In this document: piece by piece, positions 1 through 5,311 of the stretch | Position numbering within the stretch: position 1 is the stretch's first letter | How the letters are laid out: each line of letters starts with the position of its first letter | Assembly: GCA_000435055.1 (NCBI GenBank) | Contig: FR879709.1 | Coordinates: 157,472-166,007 of the forward strand | Length of the DNA stretch: 8,536 nucleotides | Direction: 5' to 3' | DNA from: Clostridium sp. CAG:138 | GTDB lineage: Bacteria > Bacillota > Clostridia > Christensenellales > CAG-138 | The notes under the pieces: generated by a model | Told to the model about the DNA's origin: nothing | The model's database searches: none | The model's input: the letters and a program-made list of their open reading frames with translations, nothing else | Position numbers and translations under genes: made by a program

Positions 1-158
1 TGCAGGAATGCAGAAAGCTCGGCATAAACAGGGTTTTGATGTGCTGCGACAGGAACAATATCGGCTCGGCAAAATCCATCATCCGCAACGGCGGCGTGCT
101 TGAAAACGAAGTTGTCGAGGATGGGGTTCCCGTGCAAAGGTATTGGATTCGGGTTTGA
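1..158 (+). CDS. GNAT family N-acetyltransferase, C-terminal part (5' end outside window)
   Basis: The plus-strand frame starting at base 3 is open from the window edge to a TGA at 156-158 and encodes about 51 residues. It reads QECRKLGINRVLMCCDRNN, then a Ser-Ala-Lys stretch, then NGG followed by VLENEV and an RYWIRV end. This is the usual C-terminal half of a GNAT acetyltransferase: the helix before beta-5, the Asn/Ser cofactor-side motif (NxxSxxxxxxxGG) and the last strand. GNAT enzymes transfer an acetyl group from acetyl-CoA to an amine. The substrate cannot be told, because the acetyl-CoA loop (Q/RxxGxG/A) lies outside the window. No clear terminator follows. Confidence 0.75.
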   Translation, partial: QECRKLGINRVLMCCDRNNIGSAKSIIRNGGVLENEVVEDGVPVQRYWIRV

Positions 159-314
159 GGTTTTGAAGCACTCGGTTGGTTGAGCTAAAAAAGCAGCTGT
201 GCAGTTCAGCGTCAAATTCTGAAAATCAAGCTGTGTGATTTCAAATAGTAGTTTTATATACTAAGTTTGTACATAAAAGCGTACAGTTATCTCCGGAATC
301 GAGCGTTTTTGCGG
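159..314. other. Intergenic stretch between GNAT gene and RuvC effector promoter
   Basis: I see no gene here. Two small inverted repeats are present: GAAAATCA paired with TGATTTC around 221-242, and TGTAC/GTACA at 268-285 with an 8-base loop. Neither is followed by a T-run on the plus strand, so neither is a convincing terminator. The second lies about 30 bp upstream of the effector -35 box, where a regulator could bind, but that is only a guess. Confidence 0.3.
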
Positions 315-343
315 TTGCATTATTTGTAAGAATGATGTATAAT
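315..343 (+). promoter_or_regulatory. Promoter of the RuvC effector gene (and possibly of the whole tracrRNA/array unit)
   Basis: TTGCAT at 315-320 is separated by exactly 17 bases from a perfect TATAAT at 338-343. Transcription should begin near 350, giving a leader of about 25 bases before the TTG start at 375. No terminator is evident between the gene end (1952) and the hairpin at 2112-2138, so this promoter could also feed the downstream RNA region and the array. Confidence 0.7.
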
Positions 344-358
344 ACCAAATATCAAGCG

Positions 359-372
359 AAAAGAGGTGATCC
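359..372 (+). promoter_or_regulatory. Near-perfect extended Shine-Dalgarno that sets the TTG start
   Basis: The 14 bases AAAAGAGGTGATCC match the full complement of the 16S rRNA 3' tail (AAAGGAGGTGATCC) at 13 positions, with ten in a row from 363. The GTG at 366 lies inside this site and cannot sensibly be the start. The TTG at 375 lies 8 bases after the last G of the GAGG core, which is an ideal spacing. Confidence 0.75.
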
Positions 373-374
373 TG

Positions 375-1952
375 TTGACGAAAAATAATAATAATACCGA
401 CACCTGTGTTCTGACTCTGCCGCTTAGGGTTGAAAAATGGCAGGAGGATTGCCTCTTGAAGCGCTTTGAAGCAGCGCGCAGGATTTATAATTCTTTGCTT
501 AATTTTGAGCTGAAAAAGCTTCGTCAGCTCGAGCGCACTGTTGAATATCGGCAAATTCAATCCGTAATCAGCAGCGCTTACCGCAGCAACACAAAGGATT
601 CGCCCGAATGCAAGGATGCTTTTAAACGCAGAGAGAAGCTTATTAGTGCAAACGGCATTAGCGAATATGGTTTCAAAAGCGATGTCAAATTCTTTTATAA
701 ACATTTTGACGGTCTTATCGGGTCAAATGTTGCCGTTCACTGCATTGCGGTTCAGCTTTGGGCTGCATTCGATAAATACCTGCGCGGGAGCGGAAAGGAG
801 ATTCATTTCAAACGCCTTGGGGATATTTCTTCACTTAAAGGATACTCTGTAAAAGGCAAGAGCGGCGGGTGCGAAATAATTTTCCGCGGTCAATATATTG
901 AATGGACAAGGAAAAAGAAGAAGCTTTTGCTTCCGCTGAAAATTGACCCCGATAACGAATACGAGCGTGAAATGCTTTCAAGGCGGGTTAAATACGTCCG
1001 TATCATCAAAAAACCCGGAAAAAATCGTCTGCGATGGTATGCTCAGTTAACGCTTGAAGGAAAACCTGCGCTCAAGTATTCTGCGGAAACAGGAAAGCCG
1101 ATCCACTCTGTCGGCAAGGGGAATGTCGGAATTGATATCGGTCCCCAGACCGTTGCATACGCTTCCGATAAAGAAGTTGCTCTGCTTGAACTTGCTGACC
1201 GAGTCACCAATATCGAGCATCAAAAAAAGAAGCTTCAGCGCAAGCTGGATCGCAGCCGCCGCGCAACGAATCCGGACAACTACAAACCGGACGGCACAAT
1301 AAAACGCGGAGTGAAACTGACCCGCAACAAGTCCAAACGGTATCTGAAATTGCAGTCAAAACTTGCTTACATTCAGCATCGGCAGGCAGAAATCAGAAAG
1401 CTTCAGCACACTTGCCTTGCAAACCATATGTTGACGCTCGGTGATCGTTTTTTTGTTGAAAAAATGAACTGGCCCGGTTTGGCGCACCGCGCAAAGGAAA
1501 CTTCAATTTCAGAAAAAACCGGAAGATACAAGCGGAAAAAGCGTTTCGGCAAGTCTCTTGCAAACAAAGCGCCTGCTATGTTCATCAGTATACTCAAGCG
1601 AAAATGTGAAACTCTTGGGCTGCCCGGAGTCGTTGAAGTCGATACGTACAGCCTTAAGGCAAGCCAATATAATCACCTTAGTGACACTTATGAAAAGAAG
1701 AGTCTTTCCGAACGGTGGAATTACATGCCGATTTCAGATGGCTCCGACAGCAGCAAAACAAAGCGGATTCAACGCGATTTGTATTCTGCTTTCCTGCTCC
1801 AACACACGATACCGCAGCCGTGTTCTTTTGATAAAAAAGCACTGCGGATAGACTATCCGAATTTTGTCACCATGCATGATGCCGAGATTCATCGCTTGGA
1901 ATCCCTTCCCAAAACGATCACAAGCATGGGTGTTCGGCGAAGTCATAGTTAA
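375..1952 (+). CDS. Compact RuvC nuclease of the TnpB/Cas12 superfamily, likely type V-like CRISPR effector
   Basis: About 525 residues from a TTG start (528 if the GTG at 366 is used). The N-terminal half looks like a TnpB/Cas12 recognition region, with a basic helix such as FEAARRIYNSLL and an aromatic/basic block before residue 150. The RuvC nuclease is complete: motif I GIDIG with Asp254, motif II FFVEKMNW with Glu362, motif III RIQRDLYSAFLL with Asp468. A Lys/Arg-rich helical segment (about 280-325) lies between motifs I and II. The zinc ribbon normally found between motifs II and III has no CxxC pair; that place reads ASQYNHLSDTYEKKSLSERW. The length exceeds typical TnpB (~400) and fits Cas12f/V-U proteins. 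A CRISPR array lies 194 bases downstream on the same strand, so RNA-guided DNA cleavage is the likely role. The alternative is an orphan TnpB-like nuclease lying by chance next to an array. No tnpA or transposon ends are seen. The subtype is not assigned. Confidence 0.85.
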   Translation: MTKNNNNTDTCVLTLPLRVEKWQEDCLLKRFEAARRIYNSLLNFELKKLRQLERTVEYRQIQSVISSAYRSNTKDSPECKDAFKRREKLISANGISEYGFKSDVKFFYKHFDGLIGSNVAVHCIAVQLWAAFDKYLRGSGKEIHFKRLGDISSLKGYSVKGKSGGCEIIFRGQYIEWTRKKKKLLLPLKIDPDNEYEREMLSRRVKYVRIIKKPGKNRLRWYAQLTLEGKPALKYSAETGKPIHSVGKGNVGIDIGPQTVAYASDKEVALLELADRVTNIEHQKKKLQRKLDRSRRATNPDNYKPDGTIKRGVKLTRNKSKRYLKLQSKLAYIQHRQAEIRKLQHTCLANHMLTLGDRFFVEKMNWPGLAHRAKETSISEKTGRYKRKKRFGKSLANKAPAMFISILKRKCETLGLPGVVEVDTYSLKASQYNHLSDTYEKKSLSERWNYMPISDGSDSSKTKRIQRDLYSAFLLQHTIPQPCSFDKKALRIDYPNFVTMHDAEIHRLESLPKTITSMGVRRSHS

Positions 1953-1956
1953 CACT

Positions 1957-2141
1957 AATTCCGGTGCGGTTCGCACCAAAAAAACGGTCGATTGCCCGTC
2001 CGAAGCTGTCGTTAATGGCAACATAGGTTGCTTTGGCAGCAAAAGAGAAAGGGAAAATAGTCAGCGCAAGCCCTGATTCGCCCACGCTTGAAAAGCTATC
2101 TACCTTCTCGCAGCAAATTCGCAGTGCGCTGCATTGCTTTT
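1957..2141 (+). ncRNA. Candidate tracrRNA-like (or omega-RNA-derived) region between effector and array
   Basis: This non-coding stretch begins 5 bases after the effector stop. Bases 1958-1971 are complementary to repeat positions 6-18: AUUC pairs with GAAU, GUGCGG with CCGCAC (or CCGCGC through a G-U wobble) and UU with AA, with small bulges. The same bases can also fold into a local GGTGCG/CGCACC hairpin (1963-1977). Further hairpins follow: GCAAC/GTTGC (2018-2031), TTGCT/AGCAA (2028-2042), and a two-part stem at 2112-2138 ending in TTTT. In TnpB systems the guide RNA comes from the 3' end and 3' flank of the gene, and in several type V systems a tracrRNA lies between effector and array, so the position fits. 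RNA boundaries are not known. Confidence 0.45.
2112..2141 (+). terminator. Hairpin plus short T-run just before the first CRISPR repeat
   Basis: Outer arms AGCAA (2112-2116) and TTGCT (2134-2138) enclose inner arms GCAG (2121-2124) and CTGC (2129-2132) around a TGCG tetraloop. TTTT follows at 2138-2141, six bases before the first repeat. It could end a tracrRNA transcript, or be a structured leader that guides processing. The T-run is short, so termination would be partial at best. Confidence 0.35.
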
Positions 2142-2146
2142 CCGCA

Positions 2147-2585
2147 GTCGCAACCCGCACGAATGCGCTGTGGCAAAGGCCAAGCGGGCACCAAGCGGGC
2201 AAAAGCGGCGGCGGCACTTGCAGGTCGCAACCCGCACGAATGCGCTGTGGCAAAGTGCGCGGCATTGTCAACAACGCGTGCGCAAATTAGTCGCAACCCG
2301 CACGAATGCGCTGTGGCAAAGGATACTCTCTTGACGGCGCATTTTGAACGTGCTAGTCGCAACCCGCGCGAATGCGCTGTGGCAAAGGCTCACGCTTGCC
2401 CGGCGGCTCTTGGGCGCGGGCGTCGCAACCCGCGCGAATGCGCTGTGGCAAAGTTGCTTGCAAACAAGCTTGCAAGATACGCACAAGTCGCAACCCGCGC
2501 GAATGCGCTGTGGCAAAGATAATGTCCGCACGTTGCGCAGCACTTGTTACCGTGTCGCAACCCGCACGAATGCGCTGTGGCAAAG
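2147..2585 (+). CRISPR. CRISPR array, seven 32-nt repeats and six spacers
   Basis: The 32-base repeat begins GTCGCAACCCGC and ends GAATGCGCTGTGGCAAAG. Copies lie at 2147-2178, 2224-2255, 2290-2321, 2356-2387, 2422-2453, 2487-2518 and 2554-2585. They are identical except at position 13, which is A in copies 1-3 and 7 and G in copies 4-6. Spacers are 45, 34, 34, 34, 33 and 35 bases and all differ. The long first spacer contains an 11-base tandem duplication. No further repeat is recognisable on either side. The plus orientation (spacer 3' of repeat) is favoured because the effector and the anti-repeat are on that strand, and because an internal GCGC/GCGC stem is available in the G-type copies. 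Parts of the repeat (GT.GCA..ACCCG and ACGAATG) recall repeats of Cas12f loci as I remember them. No adaptation genes are in the window. Confidence 0.95.
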
Positions 2586-2723
2586 TCGCGCCATTGTTGT
2601 GCCCGAACCGAAAACTCCGAGAACATGAATTACGTTCTTCTTTTTTAGTTTCTCCGCCAGTAATACTTGTTGTGACTTTCTATATGACAGCACAGCTTTT
2701 GAAACTTTTCAACCGTGTACAGC
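2586..2723. other. AT-rich intergenic stretch after the array
   Basis: After the last repeat there is no additional repeat, no open frame with a ribosome site and no promoter I can support on either strand. The stretch becomes AT-rich from about 2625. If the array were transcribed from the minus strand its promoter would have to lie here, but I found no -35/-10 pair with good spacing. Confidence 0.3.
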
Positions 2724-2758
2724 AAAAACCGCCGCATCAAAACTGTCCGATGCGGCGG
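2724..2758 (-). terminator. Rho-independent terminator of guaA
   Basis: Read on the minus strand, a perfect 10-bp stem (CCGCCGCATC paired with GATGCGGCGG, plus coordinates 2729-2738 and 2749-2758, 10-base loop) is followed by TTTTT (2724-2728). It lies about 150 bases past the guaA stop and would keep guaA transcription from running antisense into the CRISPR array. On the plus strand the same stem is followed by GGGG and TTCTTTT, so weak two-way activity is possible. Confidence 0.75.
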
Positions 2759-2812
2759 GGGGTTCTTTTAATAAGTGAACCTGCGGCGGTGTATTCTTTT
2801 AATAAGTGAACC
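2751..2812. repeat. 31-bp imperfect tandem duplication overlapping the guaA terminator arm
   Basis: Units 2751-2781 and 2782-2812 directly abut and agree at 28 of 31 bases. Each starts TGCGGCGG, which is part of the terminator's right arm, and ends with the identical 19-mer TTCTTTTAATAAGTGAACC (2763-2781 and 2794-2812). The differences are confined to GGGG versus TGTA in the middle. Most likely this is a slippage or recombination duplication of the terminator arm and its tail. Confidence 0.85.
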
Positions 2813-2842
2813 CGTGTCAACAGAGCCCGCAGGAATCGTTCG

Positions 2843-2919
2843 GGTTATTCCCACTCAAGTCTTGGGCTTTGATACTTTACAGCTTCTTTTGTACCTTCCT
2901 CCAGGTTATTCCCACTCAA
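2843..2919. repeat. 16-bp direct repeat of the guaA 3' end, possible attachment-site pair
   Basis: GGTTATTCCCACTCAA occurs at 2904-2919, where it covers the guaA stop codon and last four codons. The same sequence occurs in the same direction at 2843-2858 outside the gene, 61 bp away. The extra copy is preceded by AATCGTTC, which also occurs just inside guaA (2918-2925). The 3' end of guaA is a known integration site for genomic islands, and integration duplicates the short core. Copy 2843-2858 could therefore be the far or near end of an island or the scar of one. No integrase gene is in the window. Confidence 0.55.
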
Positions 2920-4426
2920 TCGTTCCCGGGGGTTTATCCGTAATATCGAACATTACGCGGTTAACGTGGGGCGTTTCGGCAATAATTCTGTTGCTGATTG
3001 TGCGGAGCAGGTCATAGGGGAGCTCTGCAAACTCGACCGTCATTGCATCGGTCGAAGTTACCGCGCGAACGCCGATTGCGTAGTCATAGGTGCGCTGATC
3101 GCCCATAACACCGACTGAGCGTATTCCCGTAAATACCGTGAAATATTGCCAAACCGAACGGTCAAGACCTGCTTTCGCAATTTCATCGCGGAGGATAAAG
3201 TCGGACTTTCTCAGGATGTCGAGCTTTTCGTCGGTAATGTCGCCGAGGATGCGGATCGCAAGCCCGGGACCCGGGAAGGGCTGCCTCCATACAAGGGGAG
3301 CGGGCATGTTCAAACTTTCGCCGAGGAGGCGAACCTCATCCTTGAAGAGGATGCGGAGCGGTTCTATAAGGCCTTTGAATGCAATATCTTCGGGCAGGCC
3401 GCCGACATTATGATGGCTTTTAATCACGGATGCTCCGCCTGCACCGCTTTCGATAACATCGGGATAAATCGTGCCCTGAAGCAGGTAGTCCGCGCCGATT
3501 TTCTTTGCTTCATCTTCAAAAACGCGAATGAATTCTTCGCCGATTATCTTGCGCTTGCGCTCGGGTTCCGTAACGCCTGCAAGTTTTGAAAGGAAGCGAT
3601 CTTTTGCATTGACTTCGATAACATTCAGGCCGATTTCGTTGCGATAGAAGCCCATTACTTCCTCCGCCTCGTTCAAGCGAAGAAGGCCGTGATCAACGAA
3701 TATGCAGGTCAGCCTGTCGCCGATCGCCTTGTGTACAAGGGTTGCGGCAACGGAAGAATCAACGCCGCCCGAAAGGCCCGCAACCACTCTGCCGTTTCCG
3801 ACCTTTGCGCGCACTTCTTCAATGAGCTGATTTGCAAGGTTTGCCATTGACCAGCCGCCCTTGCAGCCGCAGATCTCATACACGAAATTATGGAAAAACT
3901 GTTTGCAGTATTCGGTGTGGTTAACCTCGGGATGGAACTGAACGCCGTACAGCCTGCGCCCTTCGTTTGCGAACCCGCAAATTTCGCAATTATCGCTGCT
4001 TGCAATAATTTCAAAACCGGGAGGGCAAACAAGGCAGGAGTCGTTATGGCTCATCCATGTTATTGAATCGGGCATGTCCTTAAACAGTGGGCTGCGTTTG
4101 AAATGCATGGGTGTTTTGCCGTATTCACGCGTCGGAGCGGGGCCGACTTTGCCGCCGAGTTTTTGGCACATAAGCTGCATTCCGTAGCAAATGCCAAGCA
4201 CGGGCACGCCGAGATTGAACAGCTCGTCGGAGCAGGTTCGTGCGCCTTCAAGATATGCGCTGTCCGGCCCGCCGGACAGAATAATACCGCACAGACCGTC
4301 GCCCTTGATCTTTTCGATCGGGGAATCCGGCGGCAGGAGCTCGCTGTAAACCCCTGCTTCACGCACTCTGCGTGCAATGAGCTGGTTATACTGCGCTCCG
4401 AAATTGATGATTACAATTCTCTCCAT
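2906..4426 (-). CDS. guaA: GMP synthase (glutamine-hydrolysing)
   Basis: 506 residues, the normal length. GuaA converts XMP, glutamine and ATP to GMP in the cytoplasm, the last step of de novo guanine nucleotide synthesis. The N-terminal class I glutamine amidotransferase has its nucleophile in GICYGMQ (Cys80) and the His-Glu pair in GVQFHPEV (His165, Glu167). The ATP-pyrophosphatase domain has the P-loop LSGGVDSS (about 218-225). The C-terminal dimerisation domain contains QPFPGPGLAIRILG and ends in GTIEWE. I chose the ATG at 4426 because the protein then begins MERIVIINFG as the family does and because AAGGAA lies about 8 bases upstream; a longer open frame to 4492 adds 22 unrelated residues. 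It lies 55 bases downstream of xpt on the same strand and is probably co-transcribed with it. Confidence 0.97.
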   Translation of the reverse strand: MERIVIINFGAQYNQLIARRVREAGVYSELLPPDSPIEKIKGDGLCGIILSGGPDSAYLEGARTCSDELFNLGVPVLGICYGMQLMCQKLGGKVGPAPTREYGKTPMHFKRSPLFKDMPDSITWMSHNDSCLVCPPGFEIIASSDNCEICGFANEGRRLYGVQFHPEVNHTEYCKQFFHNFVYEICGCKGGWSMANLANQLIEEVRAKVGNGRVVAGLSGGVDSSVAATLVHKAIGDRLTCIFVDHGLLRLNEAEEVMGFYRNEIGLNVIEVNAKDRFLSKLAGVTEPERKRKIIGEEFIRVFEDEAKKIGADYLLQGTIYPDVIESGAGGASVIKSHHNVGGLPEDIAFKGLIEPLRILFKDEVRLLGESLNMPAPLVWRQPFPGPGLAIRILGDITDEKLDILRKSDFILRDEIAKAGLDRSVWQYFTVFTGIRSVGVMGDQRTYDYAIGVRAVTSTDAMTVEFAELPYDLLRTISNRIIAETPHVNRVMFDITDKPPGTIEWE

Positions 4427-4481
4427 ATAGTATTCCTTATATAAACCATTTTGTTGTAAACAAGATGTTGTTTCCGCAAAT

Positions 4482-5057
4482 TTACTGTTCACGGAAACGG
4501 ATTCCGTCGGGCGTTGCCTCTTCGATTATTGCAAGCGAATATAAATCAATACCTCTTGCGCGCAGCGCGTCGCCGCCGCCCTGGAAGCCTTTTTCAACCG
4601 CAATACCGATACCGACAAGTTCCGCACCGGCCTGTTCAATGATCGCAACAAGCCCGCGCATTGCTTCGCCGCGCGCCATAAAATCATCGATGATCAGGAT
4701 TCTGTCTCCCGGATGCAGCCACTCTGCGGAAACAATGAGTGTAACTTTCTTTTTGTAAGTATAACTCATGATTTCGCTTTTAAAAAGTCCGCCTTCAATA
4801 TTGTCGCTCTTTGCTTTTTTTGCAAATATCATCGGCACACCCATCTTTTCGGCGCAAACCGTTGCAAGCGGAATGCCGGACGCTTCGACAGTCATAACCG
4901 CCGTCAGTCCGTTTATGTCAAAATGAGCAATGAATTCATCCGCCAGCTTGCCCAAAAAAGCAGCGTCAACGCGGTGGTTCAAAAATCCGTCAACCTTTAC
5001 AACATTGCCGGGAAGAACCTTTCCCTCGCGCGCAATGCGCTCCTCCAAAAGTTTCAT
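4482..5057 (-). CDS. xpt: Xanthine phosphoribosyltransferase
   Basis: 191 residues, full length for the family. Xpt joins xanthine to PRPP to make XMP, a purine salvage reaction whose product is the substrate of the neighbouring GuaA. The PRPP-binding motif is ILIIDDFMARGEA (about 120-132). The N-terminal KVDGFLNHRVD and the middle VEASGIPLAT and GVPMIFAKK segments match Bacillus-type Xpt, and the C-terminal GIGIAVEKGFQGG is also typical. The ATG at 5057 has GGAGGG 8 bases upstream on the minus strand. A promoter lies about 130 bases upstream. Unlike the xpt operon of Bacillus subtilis, I see no purine riboswitch in the leader. Adenine PRTases share the PRPP fold but not the N-terminal VDGFLNH block. 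Confidence 0.95.
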   Translation of the reverse strand: MKLLEERIAREGKVLPGNVVKVDGFLNHRVDAAFLGKLADEFIAHFDINGLTAVMTVEASGIPLATVCAEKMGVPMIFAKKAKSDNIEGGLFKSEIMSYTYKKKVTLIVSAEWLHPGDRILIIDDFMARGEAMRGLVAIIEQAGAELVGIGIAVEKGFQGGGDALRARGIDLYSLAIIEEATPDGIRFREQ

Positions 5058-5178
5058 GCCGAACGCCCTCCGTGTTTTCGGGTTGTGCGCAGCAAAAGTG
5101 CCGATTTTTCAAAAAAAGCTTGCAAATCAAAGCCTTTTTGGGCTTGCAGCAGATCCGCACCGCATTTCCCTAATAAAT
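5058..5178 (-). promoter_or_regulatory. xpt leader, about 120 nt, without a recognisable purine riboswitch
   Basis: From the predicted transcription start near 5178 to the xpt ATG. The leader holds a small AAGCC/GGCTT hairpin with an A-rich loop (around 5125-5141) and a GCAAGC word repeated about 23 bases apart, the second copy followed by seven T (minus sense, about 5105-5120). This could be a weak attenuator. The conserved purine-riboswitch core (TATAAT-like P1 arm, two kissing loops with GG and CC) is not seen. Confidence 0.3.
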
Positions 5179-5184
5179 ATTTGA

Positions 5185-5213
5185 ATTTTACTATAAATCC
5201 ACAGGTTTCGCAA
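5185..5213 (-). promoter_or_regulatory. Promoter for xpt-guaA
   Basis: On the minus strand TTGCGA (5208-5213) is followed after exactly 17 bases by TAAAAT (5185-5190). This gives a start near 5178. It is the only well-spaced sigma-70-type pair between the SPOR-gene terminator and xpt. Confidence 0.55.
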
Positions 5214-5268
5214 GGGAAAACTTCAGTTATATTATACACGATTGCAGGTATACATCAACGATTTAAAT

Positions 5269-5296
5269 CTCCCCCCGCAGCGTACCGCGGAGGGAG
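5269..5296 (-). terminator. Hairpin after the SPOR-domain gene
   Basis: Arms 5269-5278 (CTCCCCCCGC) and 5287-5296 (GCGGAGGGAG) pair at nine of ten positions around an 8-base loop, beginning 16 bases past the stop of the minus-strand SPOR gene. Minus-strand readout is followed by ATTTAAAT rather than a pure T-run, so it is a modest terminator. On the plus strand it is followed by TGTTTTATGC and a T-run. Confidence 0.55.
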
Positions 5297-5311
5297 TGTT
5301 TTATGCTTTTT

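Noticed and set aside
1556..1568. An 11-base match (CTTGCAAACAA) between spacer 5 and the effector gene, suggesting self-targeting
   Set aside because: Too short to mean anything for a 33-base spacer and made of low-complexity words common in this genome.
366..1977. IS200/IS605-type transposon carrying tnpB
   Set aside because: No tnpA, no convincing paired left and right ends, and the hairpin after the gene is better explained as anti-repeat/guide RNA. The array next door also argues against a plain transposon.
1864..2076. A plus-strand +1 frame overlapping the effector C-terminus and continuing past its stop (GAVRTKKTVDCPSEAVVNG)
   Set aside because: I considered a frameshifted C-terminal extension of the effector, but the effector's own frame ends normally and I see no slippery site or recognisable family in the extension.
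1918..2274. A minus-strand frame of 118 codons running from the array into the effector 3' end
   Set aside because: It crosses two repeats and the candidate RNA region, overlaps the effector antisense, and has no ribosome site or known motif.
2586..2728. A minus-strand leader/promoter that would transcribe the array in reverse
   Set aside because: No well-spaced -35/-10 pair was found. The repeat could form a GCGC/GYGC stem in minus sense as well, so orientation is not fully settled, but effector, promoter and anti-repeat all favour plus.
2033..2809. Several open frames of 66-145 codons on both strands across the array, with recurring peptides such as SQPARMRCGK
   Set aside because: They are translations of the CRISPR repeat in different frames, with no ribosome sites; the periodic peptides follow the repeat spacing.
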